A stretch of DNA of 64,000 nt from Rufibacter sp. XAAS-G3-1 (GCF_013623775.1 NZ_JABFAM010000005.1:496001-560000), one strand, 5' to 3'. Positions 50,070 through 58,545 are shown, counted from the stretch's first letter. Numbers and translations are program-made. The notes: a model not told the origin generated them from the letters alone.

Positions 50070-50945
50070 CTAGCGCACGTTCCCGCCGTGGTCGGTGTCA
50101 TAGCTGTTGCTGCTGGGTACGCGGGAGCTGTCTGTGGTAGAGGCGCGTACTTCGGGTTCGCCGTAGCCAGAAGGAACGCCGTGGTCGGTGGGGGCGGCAT
50201 CGGCGGTAGCCGTGGGGTCTATTTCCTGAATGGGGGTACCTTCCACGCTGTTGTAGCTGGTGATGGGAATGTCGTTCTGGGTGGGGATTATACCACCGGT
50301 AGAGCCTTGCGACCCAGACGAGTTATTCCCCATCTGCATGTTGCCTTCTCCATAGGTTGGGTTCTGTTGCGCTGCCGAGGAGCCTATGCCACCGGTAACG
50401 GGGGCGGTAGTGCCGCTGCCGGCGCTGTACTGGCCGGCAGCTTCATTCTCGTATTTTGGCGTATGGGCCGAGGTGTCTATGCTCAAAGCTCCGGCTACCT
50501 GGGTGCTTGGTTCAGTTGCGGCGGCAGGTTGGGCCGACTCCCAGGCGTGGAATTTATCCATCTCGGTTTTGATGCTGGTCATAAACCAGGCCAGCAGGGT
50601 GGCGTCGTCCAAGAGGCCAATCACCGGAATCCAGTCTGGTATCACGTCAATGGGCGACAGGAAGTAGATGAGTACGGCCACCGCCATGACCACCGTGTTT
50701 TTGGGAATGCCGTGGTACTCGCCGGAAACCGACGCTTTGATGAGGCGCGTTAACGTAGCCAGGCTCTCCATGACCTCGGCGGCAATGGTGCCGAAGTCCT
50801 TTCGCTCGCTTGCTTTCTGGTAGGCATCGTTCAGCAGGGTCTTGATGCGCAACGGCTGTTTCAGGTAGTCTTCGGCTTTCTGCAAAAAGCGCTTGAAAAA
50901 CGAAGATTCGTGTATGTTCTTGGTATTGCCTGTTTGATTTTCCAT
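50070..50945 (-). CDS. YkvA family (DUF1232) membrane protein
   Basis: 291 residues. The DUF1232 core is about residues 80-140: NTVVMAVAVLIYFLSPIDVIPDWIPVIGLLDDATLLAW, with the LSPIDxIPD and GxLDD motifs. N-terminal ~75 residues are helical and basic (FFKRFLQKAEDYLK). The C-terminal ~150 residues are low-complexity, rich in Gly, Ser, Thr, Gln and Pro, and probably disordered; this tail is much longer than in most members. Function of the family unknown. A GAATGAGTGAATG-type run follows the stop. Confidence 0.88.
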   Translation of the reverse strand: MENQTGNTKNIHESSFFKRFLQKAEDYLKQPLRIKTLLNDAYQKASERKDFGTIAAEVMESLATLTRLIKASVSGEYHGIPKNTVVMAVAVLIYFLSPIDVIPDWIPVIGLLDDATLLAWFMTSIKTEMDKFHAWESAQPAAATEPSTQVAGALSIDTSAHTPKYENEAAGQYSAGSGTTAPVTGGIGSSAAQQNPTYGEGNMQMGNNSSGSQGSTGGIIPTQNDIPITSYNSVEGTPIQEIDPTATADAAPTDHGVPSGYGEPEVRASTTDSSRVPSSNSYDTDHGGNVR

Positions 50946-51124
50946 AGGGAACTAGAGTTAACGTTAAGTAGAAGTAAAGGCCAGCGTGCTTGCCGGCGGG
51001 CCAAGGCGAAATAACAAAAAAATAACGGATGTATGACCCGGTCATTTCATTCCCGAACCCCCTAGGATCTGCCCTGCTGGTAACGTCTTGTATACTTGTT
51101 TCACTGGAAATAGTTAGCGGGGAA

Positions 51125-51170
51125 TTTCTGTTTCTGGGCCCCTTTCTGAAAAAGGGCCCAGAAACAGAAA
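51125..51170. repeat. 36-nt palindrome, copy 31 (extended to 46 nt)
   Basis: TTTCTGTTTCTGGGCCC pairs with GGGCCCAGAAACAGAAA; a compensated G+C-rich stem unlike copy 32. Confidence 0.8.
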
Positions 51171-51178
51171 ACATAAAA

Positions 51179-51216
51179 AAAAGCGCCTGCTCTGTAAACC
51201 AGAGGCAGGCGCTTTT
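51179..51216 (-). terminator. terminator of the NlpC/P60 gene
   Basis: AAAAGCGCCTGC pairs with GCAGGCGCTTTT, TCT/AGA closing a short loop, 23 bp past the stop. Confidence 0.85.
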
Positions 51217-51238
51217 CTACTGGGGTAAGCAGCTACGG

Positions 51239-51880
51239 TTAGATAACTCTACCAGCGGCGTAAAAGTGTCTTTTGTAGTAAGGTGACATTAGGGAGTTGA
51301 TCATGACCCCGCCGTTGGTGGCCGCATGAATGAATTTGCCGTCTTCCAGGTAAATGCCCACGTGGAAAATGGGTTGGCCGGGGCCGCGGCGGAAGAAAAC
51401 CAAATCTCCGGTTTCCATGGCGCTTTTAGAGACCCTGTTCACTTGGTGGAACATAGAGCGGGAACTATGGGTAAGCGAAATGCCGTACACTTGCTTGTAT
51501 ACTTTGCTGACAAAGCCAGAGCAGTCGGTGCCGCGTTGCGAGTTTCCGCCGGAGCGGTACGGGGTGCCAATCCAATCAGCCACGGTTTCCAGCAGGGCTT
51601 TATCTTCGTCAAAATCAAGGCGCAGGCCCAAGGACTGGGAGTAGTAGTTGTAGAAGAGGGAGTCTTTGTAGGTGAGGCCCTTTTCGCGGGCTACCTCATT
51701 AACGGGGTCAGAAGCACCAAAGTTGTTGTGTGCCAGGGCCCATTCCTGAATTTGTTCTGATGGGGTGACCGTGATAGCATCTTCAGAGTAAGTGGAGGCT
51801 GAAGAAGGTTGTACTTCATAAAAGAAGGACATAAACGCAGAGCCTAAGGCTAGTGCAGACAGAATGTAACTTTTCATCAT
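51239..51880 (-). CDS. C40 family NlpC/P60 peptidoglycan hydrolase
   Basis: 213 residues. Signal-like N-terminus MMKSYILSALALGSAFMSFF, a ~70-residue spacer, then the NlpC/P60 domain: catalytic Cys in GTDCSGFVSKVYKQVYG (about 119), METGDLVFFRRGPGQPIFHVGIYLEDG with the His (about 173), and KFIHAATNGGVM with the second His (about 184). Cleaves D-Glu-diamino-acid links in wall peptides. No LysM or SH3 domain. Likely periplasmic. Confidence 0.92.
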   Translation of the reverse strand: MMKSYILSALALGSAFMSFFYEVQPSSASTYSEDAITVTPSEQIQEWALAHNNFGASDPVNEVAREKGLTYKDSLFYNYYSQSLGLRLDFDEDKALLETVADWIGTPYRSGGNSQRGTDCSGFVSKVYKQVYGISLTHSSRSMFHQVNRVSKSAMETGDLVFFRRGPGQPIFHVGIYLEDGKFIHAATNGGVMINSLMSPYYKRHFYAAGRVI

Positions 51881-52170
51881 CTGTTTTAATGGTGAAACAT
51901 CGGGTGGTACCGGCTGCAGCAGAGACCACCTCGCGGCCCTTCCAACTGTCAGCGCCCTGAAGCGCCTAAAAAACAGGAAGAAAGCCCTTTTACAGAGAGT
52001 TTATCGATTTTCGACTTCCCCTCATTATTTCAAAGGTAAAAACGAAACCTTTTAAAAACAAACTCGTAAAAGCGCACTTTTAGTATTAAAGCAGGAAAAG
52101 AAAATTTTAGGAGAGGTGAAAATGTAGCCTGAGCGACCAGAATGCCGTATAAACTGGCAAAATAAAGAAG

Positions 52171-52524
52171 ATGCAACCGCCAGAAAAAAATCTCAAAATT
52201 GTTGAGAATTCACTCTTTGCCCGTATTGCCCGCTGGAAACTGAAGAGCTCCAACGTAGCCATGGTGCTGGGCAAAACTATTCACTTAAGCGGAGTTTCCA
52301 AAGAGAAATTTCTGCGTGACACGCCTTGGGTAGCCCATGAACTGTGCCATGTGCGTCAGTTTAAGGAACATGGCTACCTTAAATTTCTGTGGCTGTACCT
52401 GGTGGAGTCTTTGCACGTGGGGTATTACAACAACAAATTTGAAGTGGAGGCCCGGATGGCGGGCGTAAAAGAGGAACATCTGGCCAAAAACAAGCTTACA
52501 ACGCCGCCCCCTACTGCGGTCTAG
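52171..52524 (+). CDS. small HExxH zinc-peptidase-like protein (DUF4157-like)
   Basis: 117 residues, no signal peptide. TPWVAHELCHVRQFKEHGYLKFLWLYL (about 51-77) holds HELCH with downstream Glu in NKFEVEAR, a minimal gluzincin-like site. The core IVENSLFARIARWKL and HLSGVSKEKFLRDTP matches single-domain DUF4157-like proteins. Catalysis is unproven. Convergent with the redox genes across a 26-bp-stem palindrome. Confidence 0.72.
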   Translation: MQPPEKNLKIVENSLFARIARWKLKSSNVAMVLGKTIHLSGVSKEKFLRDTPWVAHELCHVRQFKEHGYLKFLWLYLVESLHVGYYNNKFEVEARMAGVKEEHLAKNKLTTPPPTAV

Positions 52525-52548
52525 CAACTGAGTAGGACTTTTTAAAAG

Positions 52549-52606
52549 CCACAGAGGCCGTTTACAGGCTGTTTTCTTGGAAACAGCCTGTAAACGGCCT
52601 CTGTGG
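52549..52606. repeat. 36-nt palindrome, copy 32 (perfect, extended to 58 nt)
   Basis: Left arm CCACAGAGGCCGTTTACAGG plus CTGTTT, loop TCTTGG, right arm exactly complementary: a 26-bp perfect stem. It lies between convergent genes, 18 bp from the minus-strand gene's stop; probably also a bidirectional terminator. Confidence 0.85.
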
Positions 52607-52624
52607 TATAGGTAATCTTATAGA

Positions 52625-53251
52625 TTAGCTGTTGTTGCGCCACTTAATAGTGCAACCAATGGCTTTGGTGCTGGTTTGCGGTACTGCTTTGCCGGTAAGC
52701 AGGTGATCAAGGGCGGTTTCTACGTAGCGTTTTTGCACTTTCTCAGGGTCGCCTGAATTGTCGTCAATGGCGCCAATGTACGCCACTTTCAGATCCTGGC
52801 CTGAGCGGGTGAGCAGGTAGATGTGCGGGGTGCGGGTGGCTCCGTAACGCTTGGCAATTTCCTGCGTCTCGTCATACAAGTACACAAACGGGAACTTCTT
52901 GTCGCTGGCCCGCTTCTGCATGTGCGCATACGAATCTTCCGGCGATGCCGTCACATCGTTCGGGTTGATGGCGATGACCGGGTATCCCTTGGACGCGTAT
53001 TTCTGGTGCAGTTGAATGAGGCGGTCTTCGTAGAGTTTGGCGTAAGGGCAGGTATTGCAGGTAAAGGTTACAATAAAGCCTTTGGCCTCTTTCTGATCGC
53101 GCAAACTCACCAGCTGGCCGTTTACGTTTTTCAGTTTGAAGTCGGTGGCGGTGTCGCCTACCTGGTAGCCGCCTTCGGCGGGTTTGTACGCCGAGGCTCC
53201 CCACAGCGTGAACACGCTTAGAAGTAGAAAAAGATAGTAAGGTTTTTTCAT
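52625..53251 (-). CDS. exported thioredoxin-like / peroxiredoxin-type redox protein
   Basis: 208 residues. Signal peptide about 1-22. AhpC/TSA-type fold: VGDTATDFKLKNVNGQLVSL (about 32-51), active site TFTCNTCPYAKLYEDRL with CNTC (about 70-73), cis-Pro in RTPHIYLL. This architecture occurs in a Bacteroidota group of predicted periplasmic thiol-disulfide reductases. The last Cys (AIGCTIKWRN) is conserved-looking. Four bp from the TlpA-like gene upstream, so an operon. Confidence 0.87.
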   Translation of the reverse strand: MKKPYYLFLLLSVFTLWGASAYKPAEGGYQVGDTATDFKLKNVNGQLVSLRDQKEAKGFIVTFTCNTCPYAKLYEDRLIQLHQKYASKGYPVIAINPNDVTASPEDSYAHMQKRASDKKFPFVYLYDETQEIAKRYGATRTPHIYLLTRSGQDLKVAYIGAIDDNSGDPEKVQKRYVETALDHLLTGKAVPQTSTKAIGCTIKWRNNS

Positions 53252-53255
53252 AAAA

Positions 53256-53771
53256 TTAGGGGGTGTGTGAAAAGGTGGAAGTTAAATACGTATTCAGTTG
53301 CGCCAGCGTAATGGGTTTCTCCAGAAACAGCCGTTGCTTGCGGGCGTTGTTCACAAAGAGCGTAGCCGGAATAGCGCCGCTCCACGAAGGGTCAACCAGG
53401 TCAATCCAGGCATTCTGGTCGGGCTCGTCCAGCAGGAAAACGGTGCTCTGCAATTTGTGTCGGTTCACAAACGGCACCACTTTCTTGTCCAGGTCTTTCG
53501 CGAAGTCCATGCTCACCAGCACCACCTGCACCGGCTGACCGGCGTATTGTTTCTGCACGGCCTCAAAGTTGGGGAGTTCCTCAATGCAGGGTTTGCACCA
53601 GGTAGCCCAGAAGTTGATGATGTAGGTAGTGTCTGAGGTGGAGTTGAGGTATTTCTGCAAATGCGGCAGCTTTACCAGGGCTACCTTCTGGGTCTGGGCC
53701 ATGAGTGAATTACCGGCCAGCAAAAAACTGAAAAGCAGCGCACAAGTAAAAAGAATTCTCCGGGGGAACAT
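53256..53771 (-). CDS. TlpA-like thiol-disulfide oxidoreductase
   Basis: 171 residues from MFPRRILFTCALLFSFLLAG (53771), a good signal peptide; upstream ATGs (53789, 53825) would add an N-terminal stretch that spoils it. Thioredoxin fold with NFWATWCKPCIEELPNFEAV (CKPC about residue 63-66) and cis-Pro in SGAIPATLFV. Periplasmic disulfide reductase, first gene of a two-gene operon with the redox protein above. Confidence 0.9.
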   Translation of the reverse strand: MFPRRILFTCALLFSFLLAGNSLMAQTQKVALVKLPHLQKYLNSTSDTTYIINFWATWCKPCIEELPNFEAVQKQYAGQPVQVVLVSMDFAKDLDKKVVPFVNRHKLQSTVFLLDEPDQNAWIDLVDPSWSGAIPATLFVNNARKQRLFLEKPITLAQLNTYLTSTFSHTP

Positions 53772-53862
53772 AGATGTACTGTATATCATACTAAATGTAA
53801 CGATTCTATCTCTACTAAAGTACAACTATATACGATTTTAACATATAGATAAACTAATAAAC

Positions 53863-54420
53863 ATGTCACAAAAACTCGCTGGAAAGAAAATTGCCATTCT
53901 GGTAGAAAACGGATTTGAGCAAGTAGAGCTGGAAAAACCGAAAGCCGCCCTGGAAGACGCCGGGGCCGAAACCCACATCATCTCCCCGCAATCTGGGAAA
54001 GTGAAAGCCTGGGCCAAAACCGATTGGGGGACGGAATTCACCGTTGACAAAGAATTGAAAAGCGCGGTGGCCTCAGATTATGACGGGCTGCTGCTGCCCG
54101 GCGGCGTCATGAACCCCGATTACCTGCGGGCCAACGATCAAGCCGTTGCCTTTGTACGGGCCTTCAATGACACCGGAAAGCCCATTGCCGCTATCTGTCA
54201 CGGGCCCTGGACGTTAATAGAGGCCCAGGCCGTGCAAGGCCGTAAAATGACCAGTTGGCCTTCCCTCAAAACCGACCTCACCAATGCCGGAGCCAACTGG
54301 GTAGACGAAGAAGTGGTCACTGATCATGGCTTGGTGACCAGCCGTAAACCAGACGATATCCCCGCCTTCAACAAGAAGATGATTGAAGAGTTTGCCGAAG
54401 GAAAACACGACCGGGCATAA
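53863..54420 (+). CDS. DJ-1/PfpI family protein (YhbO-like)
   Basis: 185 residues, cytosolic. KIAILVENGFEQVELEKPKAAL (about 8-29), nucleophile Cys in AAICHGPWTLIEA (about 110) with Glu in the N-terminal loop, and HISPQSGKVKAW. This is the PfpI/YhbO subgroup, described as deglycase, general stress or small-molecule detoxification proteins; the exact activity is debated. Divergent start from the TlpA-like gene across 91 bp. Confidence 0.9.
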   Translation: MSQKLAGKKIAILVENGFEQVELEKPKAALEDAGAETHIISPQSGKVKAWAKTDWGTEFTVDKELKSAVASDYDGLLLPGGVMNPDYLRANDQAVAFVRAFNDTGKPIAAICHGPWTLIEAQAVQGRKMTSWPSLKTDLTNAGANWVDEEVVTDHGLVTSRKPDDIPAFNKKMIEEFAEGKHDRA

Positions 54421-54430
54421 GTTCCCGGTT

Positions 54431-54481
54431 CCCTAAAACACAGAAGCCGATGGTTCTGCCATCGGCTTCTGTGTTTTAGGG
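54431..54481. terminator. terminator hairpin 1 of three, perfect 23-bp stem
   Basis: CCCTAAAACACAGAAGCCGA then TGG pairs fully with its complement over TTCTG. It is 10 bp after the DJ-1 stop. Confidence 0.85.
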
Positions 54482-54508
54482 GTGTTTTGAGAAAAACAGC
54501 CCTAAAAC
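54473..54508. repeat. 36-nt palindrome, copy 33
   Basis: GTTTTAGGGGTGTTTT against AAAACAGCCCTAAAAC. Its first nine bases are also the end of hairpin 1, so the two compete for pairing. Confidence 0.75.
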
Positions 54509-54510
54509 AG

Positions 54511-54540
54511 AGAAGGCGCTTCTGAACGGAAGCGCCTTCT
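54511..54540 (-). terminator. terminator hairpin 3 of three
   Basis: AGAAGGCGCTTC pairs with GAAGCGCCTTCT over TGAACG; 27 bp past the stop of the PorT-like gene. Confidence 0.75.
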
Positions 54541-54567
54541 CCATAAAACTTTCTGTAATTACGCTTA

Positions 54568-55203
54568 TCAGAACCCTACGCCCAGGTAAACCTGGAAGTT
54601 GCCCGCTTTAATGTCGTTCAGAGCGCGGTTGGCATTGGCGGCATCAAATTTTCCTAGGTCAGCGAAACTACGGTAATAACGGCCTCCCAGCCTAAAAATA
54701 GAAAGGCGGGCTTCCAAACCGGCGGCGGCCCCGTAGTCAAAGGTGTTCAGACCTTCTTTGTCAATTTCCCTGTCATCTTCTTTGGCGGTTAACATGATGC
54801 CCACCTGCGGCCCCGCGTGAATGCTGATGTTTTCGGTAAGGTTCAGCACGGCTAGTACCGGCACATCAATATAGTCAAACTGTCTGTCTCCCGCCACATC
54901 TTCCACATTGCGGCGGGTATAGAGGGCTTCCGGCTGAATGGAAAAGACCCGGCCTACGCTAAACTGCGAGTAAAAACCGGCATGCCAATTTTGGGAGCTT
55001 TTCAGATTGTCCAGTGCATCTTTGCCATCGCCTTGCAGTGCGCTGAAAAGTACGCCGCCTTTCACCCCAAAGCCGCTGTTGGTGCGCGCATCGCCGCCGG
55101 TTTCTTCGTTGTGGTTAATGATGCCTCTATTCAGCACGCGTTCCTGCGCCTGGGCTACGTCAAAGAAAAATACACTTATCAAAAGTAAACAGATTTTTTT
55201 CAT
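54568..55203 (-). CDS. PorT-like outer-membrane beta-barrel protein
   Basis: 211 residues. Signal peptide 1-19 (ends DVAQAQ). The rest is alternating beta-strands: GFGVKGGVLFSALQGDG, WHAGFYSQFSVGRVFSIQPEALYTRR, YIDVPVLAVLNLTENISIHAGPQVGIML, GAAAGLEARLSIFRLGGRYYRSF, and an aromatic end VYLGVGF. This fits the outer membrane beta-barrel / PorT family. Role unknown (T9SS PorT itself is not implied). Confidence 0.86.
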   Translation of the reverse strand: MKKICLLLISVFFFDVAQAQERVLNRGIINHNEETGGDARTNSGFGVKGGVLFSALQGDGKDALDNLKSSQNWHAGFYSQFSVGRVFSIQPEALYTRRNVEDVAGDRQFDYIDVPVLAVLNLTENISIHAGPQVGIMLTAKEDDREIDKEGLNTFDYGAAAGLEARLSIFRLGGRYYRSFADLGKFDAANANRALNDIKAGNFQVYLGVGF

Positions 55204-55372
55204 AGCAGATAGTATATTTGGTATAGGTTCAGTAAGCCCACTTGCAGAAGCAGACCGTACCTCTTATACTGTCTGCTGGCTGGAATGTTGCAGTCAAACA
55301 TCTGGGTTGGGTGCAATGTTATCATTCCAAAAGACGGCAGAAATAATCCAATAAATAGCTTTCCTTACGTAT

Positions 55373-56275
55373 ATGCTTAAGATTGCCTGGTCGCCAGAGT
55401 ACACCCATCCGCTTCCCGAAAACCACCGGTTTCCCATGCTCAAGTATGAACTGCTGCCGGAACAGTTGCTGTACGAAGGAACCGTGAGCCAGGAAAACTT
55501 CTTCCAGCCAGCCCCCATCCCAGAAAACCGGATTACGCGGGTGCACGAACCGGAATACTGGCGTAAACTGCATAGGTTAGAGCTCAGTCCTTCAGAAATC
55601 AGGAAAACCGGTTTTCCGCTGTCCCAAGAATTGGTCACCCGGGAGGTAGGGATTATGGGCGGCACCCTGGAAGCGGCTGACTATGCCTTGCAACACGGTG
55701 CGGCCATGAACATTGCCGGGGGCACCCACCACGCGTTCACCAACCGGGGCGAAGGTTTCTGCCTGCTCAATGATAACGCCTTGGCGGCCCAGTATCTGTT
55801 GGACGAAGGCAAAGCCACCAAGGTGCTCATTGTAGATTTAGACGTGCACCAGGGCAACGGCACGGCTCAGATTTTTGCGCATGAACCGCGGGTGTTTACG
55901 TTCAGCATGCACGGGGGAAACAACTACCCGCTGCACAAAGAGCAATCTGACTTGGATGTACCGCTGCCCGATGGCATTGAAGACGCCGCCTACCTAAAAC
56001 TCCTACGTGAACACCTACCCACCCTCATGGACAAGGTAGCGCCCGACTTCGTGTTTTTCCAGTGCGGGGTAGACGTGCTGGCGTCAGATAAACTAGGGAA
56101 GCTGGGGCTTACGCTGGCCGGCTGCAAAGAGCGCGACCGCTTGGTGCTGGAACTGTGTCACCAACACCGCGTGCCCGTCTGCGCCAGCATGGGCGGCGGT
56201 TACTCTACCCGCATCGCAGACATCGTAGAAGCCCACGCCAACACCTTTAGGCTGGCCCAGCAGATTTTCTTTTAG
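55373..56275 (+). CDS. histone deacetylase superfamily (acetylpolyamine amidohydrolase-like) protein
   Basis: 300 residues, cytosolic. Zinc-hydrolase landmarks: PGGTHHAFTNRGEGFC-like segment GGTHHAFTNRGEGFCLLNDN (about 118-137) with tandem His, DLDVHQGNGTAQIF (about 152-165) with metal Asp/His, TFSMHGGNNYP, FFQCGVDVLASDKLGKL (about 228-244, metal Asp), and MGGGYS. Bacterial members deacetylate polyamines, acetoin-like or lysine substrates; substrate unknown here. Confidence 0.92.
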   Translation: MLKIAWSPEYTHPLPENHRFPMLKYELLPEQLLYEGTVSQENFFQPAPIPENRITRVHEPEYWRKLHRLELSPSEIRKTGFPLSQELVTREVGIMGGTLEAADYALQHGAAMNIAGGTHHAFTNRGEGFCLLNDNALAAQYLLDEGKATKVLIVDLDVHQGNGTAQIFAHEPRVFTFSMHGGNNYPLHKEQSDLDVPLPDGIEDAAYLKLLREHLPTLMDKVAPDFVFFQCGVDVLASDKLGKLGLTLAGCKERDRLVLELCHQHRVPVCASMGGGYSTRIADIVEAHANTFRLAQQIFF

Positions 56276-56335
56276 TATGAGGTAGCAAGTATGAGGTAGC
56301 AAGACTTTTTTCATCGTGCTACCTGATACTATGTG
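56276..56335. repeat. tandem TATGAGGTAGCAAG with inverted third copy
   Basis: TATGAGGTAGCAAG twice in a row after the deacetylase stop, then GTGCTACCTGATAC in reverse orientation, forming GGTAGCA/TGCTACC: a small terminator-like hairpin with a TTTTTT in the loop. Confidence 0.55.
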
Positions 56336-56554
56336 TCAATTCCGGGATTTCAGTTTTGCGTCAGAGTCGCGCAGGAAGGGGAGGGAGCGTTTTAGTGCCA
56401 GGTAAATGAGGGGCACCAGCAGGAGCACCAGCAGTAAGTAGATCATCACCTTCATGGTTTCAAAGAACAGGCTGATGACCATGGCTGATAAAAGAAGGGA
56501 GGCCGCTAAAAGCAGCCAGAACTGAAGAGGTTGTTTGGAGGAACTTCGGCCCAT
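56336..56554 (-). CDS. small two-helix membrane protein
   Basis: 72 residues. Basic start MGRSSSKQPLQ, two hydrophobic helices (FWLLLAASLLLSAMVISLFF, about 12-31, and MIYLLLVLLLVPLIYLAL, about 37-54) and a charged tail. No family recognised. It lies 146 bp downstream of the methyltransferase gene on the same strand, so it could belong to the polyketide locus, but independent expression is as likely. Confidence 0.6.
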   Translation of the reverse strand: MGRSSSKQPLQFWLLLAASLLLSAMVISLFFETMKVMIYLLLVLLLVPLIYLALKRSLPFLRDSDAKLKSRN

Positions 56555-56699
56555 GGTTAATGATTTGGTGAAACAATAGGCAAAGGCGGCTTCACGTAAA
56601 AGGAACGCCTTCGCTTTCAGGAGAACGTCCAGTGCGTTTTACCGTATTTTTATTTTGTGGTAAATGCACGGATGTTTCTCTGTAAGAGTAAGTTACAAA

Positions 56700-57443
56700 T
56701 TATATTTGGTTTTGGTGCTCTTTTTCTGAAACCGGGCCAAAAACAAGCTGCCAGCGGAAGGCCCATTTCCACCGCAACCGGTACGCCTCAAGGCCCGCCT
56801 TTGCCAGAATGCGCCGCCAGTCTGCGCGGGAAAAAGCCCGCAGCACCGACAGCGGCGCATCATGCTTCACTAAGTACGAGCGGGAGAAGATTTGGGTAAG
56901 CCCTTTGATGGAGTAATACGCCAGCGGGTGCCGGTGAAGGTCATTGATGAGTACTGCCACGCGCACCTGTTTGCTTAATTGTGCCAGTAAGGAAGAGAGG
57001 GCGGCATCTGAAAAATGGTGCAGAAACAGGCTGCAGATGACAATATCAAACTGCTGCCGGGCGAATTCAGGTGAAAAGACATCGGCTTGCCGGAAAGAGA
57101 TCTCTGGGTATTGCTGGCTGAGCGAGGCGCTGTATTGGAGCATGAACGCGTTGGCGTCCAGGCCCACCAATTCTACGGGAATATGCTGGCGGCGCGCCCA
57201 ACGGGCCACCATGCGCAGGGTGTCTCCGCCGCCGCTGCCCAGATCGGCTATTTTCAGCTTCCTTTTGGGGAAAGAGGCCAGAAACGGATGCTTCAGGAGC
57301 TGGTTTAACCCATTGCGGACTACGTCATGGCCGCCCAGCCAGACATTGATGAACTCCAATTCCTGCAGGTTGCGGCGCAGATCCTCGCCGGCGAGGGTGA
57401 GGTCGTCCATCAGCTCCAACTCCGTAGACCGCTGTTTAAACAT
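56700..57443 (-). CDS. class I SAM methyltransferase of the type III PKS locus
   Basis: 247 residues. SAM-binding motif I KIADLGSGGGDTL (about 64-76), motif II VGLDANAFML (about 96-105), motif III DIVICSLFLHHFSDAALS (about 133-150). The start overlaps the PKS stop by 8 bp, so the two are translationally coupled; it presumably methylates the PKS product. The C-terminal ~12 residues (GPVSEKEHQNQI) are encoded by palindrome copy 34, evidence that the repeat inserted at, or replaced, the original gene end. Confidence 0.88.
   Translation of the reverse strand: MFKQRSTELELMDDLTLAGEDLRRNLQELEFINVWLGGHDVVRNGLNQLLKHPFLASFPKRKLKIADLGSGGGDTLRMVARWARRQHIPVELVGLDANAFMLQYSASLSQQYPEISFRQADVFSPEFARQQFDIVICSLFLHHFSDAALSSLLAQLSKQVRVAVLINDLHRHPLAYYSIKGLTQIFSRSYLVKHDAPLSVLRAFSRADWRRILAKAGLEAYRLRWKWAFRWQLVFGPVSEKEHQNQI
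56709..56744. repeat. 36-nt palindrome, copy 34 (inside a coding region)
   Basis: GTTTTGGTGCTCTTTTT against TGAAACCGGGCCAAAAAC. It lies within the methyltransferase frame next to the stop; the only copy clearly inside a gene. Confidence 0.6.
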
Positions 57444-58545
57444 AGTGCACCGAGAGCAGCATGGATTCTAAGGTGAGGCCCGGCCCGAAGGCAAAGCTGA
57501 GGATGGGGGCCTCATGGCGGTCTGGGTGCAGTTCACGCCACAGGGCCTGCAGCACAAACAGCACCGTGGCCGAGGACATGTTCCCGAACTGCCGCAGCAC
57601 TTGGTAGGCGTGCTTGTTGTCTTGGGGGGTAAGCCCCAGGGCCTGCTCAATCACCTCCAGAATCTTGCGCCCGCCCGGGTGAATGGCGAACAAATCTACC
57701 TCCTCCAGCTTCAGGTTGAGCTTTTGCAGCAGCGACTGGGTCAGTTGCCCAATGCCCTGTTTGATCAAGGCCGGCACGTAGGACGAAAGCGTCATCTCAA
57801 ACCCGAAATCGTGGATGTGCCAGGCCATGTCTTTCTGCCCCGAGGGTGCCAGATCACAGTGAAACGCGTCTACCCGCAAAGACAAAGGCGAAAGCGGCTG
57901 CGGGCTCACCAGCACGGCGGCGGCCCCATCGGCGAAGAGGGAGTTGGACACCAGGTGGTCGCTCTCGGGGTGTTTCTGGAAGTGGAGGGTGCACAGTTCG
58001 GTGCAGACAATGAGCACGCGGGCCTGGGCATCGGCGCGGCAAATGGTGTCGGCCACTTTCAGGGCGTTGAAGGCCGCGTAACAGCCCATAAAGTAGATGC
58101 CGGTGCGTTGCACCTGCGTAGGCAATTCCAAGGCCTCTACCAATTCAATGTCCAGCCCTGGGGCGTACATGCCGGTGCAACTGACGGTGATTAGATGGGT
58201 GATTTGGTTTGTCTCTAAACTTGGAATCTGGGCCAGACATTCTTGCGCCGCCTCTACTGAGAGCGGCAGGGCCGCTTTCCGGTAGGCCTGCATGCGGTCG
58301 CCCACGGTAGGGAACGGTTCCAGCCCCGGCGTGTTGGGGAAGAACTCATACTCGCCGTTCTGGCGGCCATAATCTGAGAGCGCGGAATGGCGCTGGTCTA
58401 TGCCCGAGACCCGGTACAGGGCTTTCAGCTTGCGCGTGTCCTGCCCGTCTAACTGAAGGGCCTCGGCCATGAAATCAGCGATCTGTTGCTGAGGAAAAGC
58501 ATGCGGTGGATTAGCCGTGCCGATGGCGCAGAGATAACTCTTCAT
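57436..58545 (-). CDS. type III polyketide synthase (chalcone/stilbene synthase-like)
   Basis: 369 residues. Complete Cys-His-Asn triad: Cys123 in VSCTGMYAPG, His289 in FAIHPGGRKILE and Asn322 in QFGNMSSAT. The family C-terminal FAFGPGLTLE is present. Condenses a starter acyl-CoA with malonyl-CoA units; bacterial relatives make alkylresorcinols, alkylpyrones or phloroglucinols. Coupled to a methyltransferase; a flavin oxidoreductase of the type used for ring hydroxylation lies 2.4 kb upstream. Product unknown. Confidence 0.94.
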   Translation of the reverse strand: MKSYLCAIGTANPPHAFPQQQIADFMAEALQLDGQDTRKLKALYRVSGIDQRHSALSDYGRQNGEYEFFPNTPGLEPFPTVGDRMQAYRKAALPLSVEAAQECLAQIPSLETNQITHLITVSCTGMYAPGLDIELVEALELPTQVQRTGIYFMGCYAAFNALKVADTICRADAQARVLIVCTELCTLHFQKHPESDHLVSNSLFADGAAAVLVSPQPLSPLSLRVDAFHCDLAPSGQKDMAWHIHDFGFEMTLSSYVPALIKQGIGQLTQSLLQKLNLKLEEVDLFAIHPGGRKILEVIEQALGLTPQDNKHAYQVLRQFGNMSSATVLFVLQALWRELHPDRHEAPILSFAFGPGLTLESMLLSVHYV

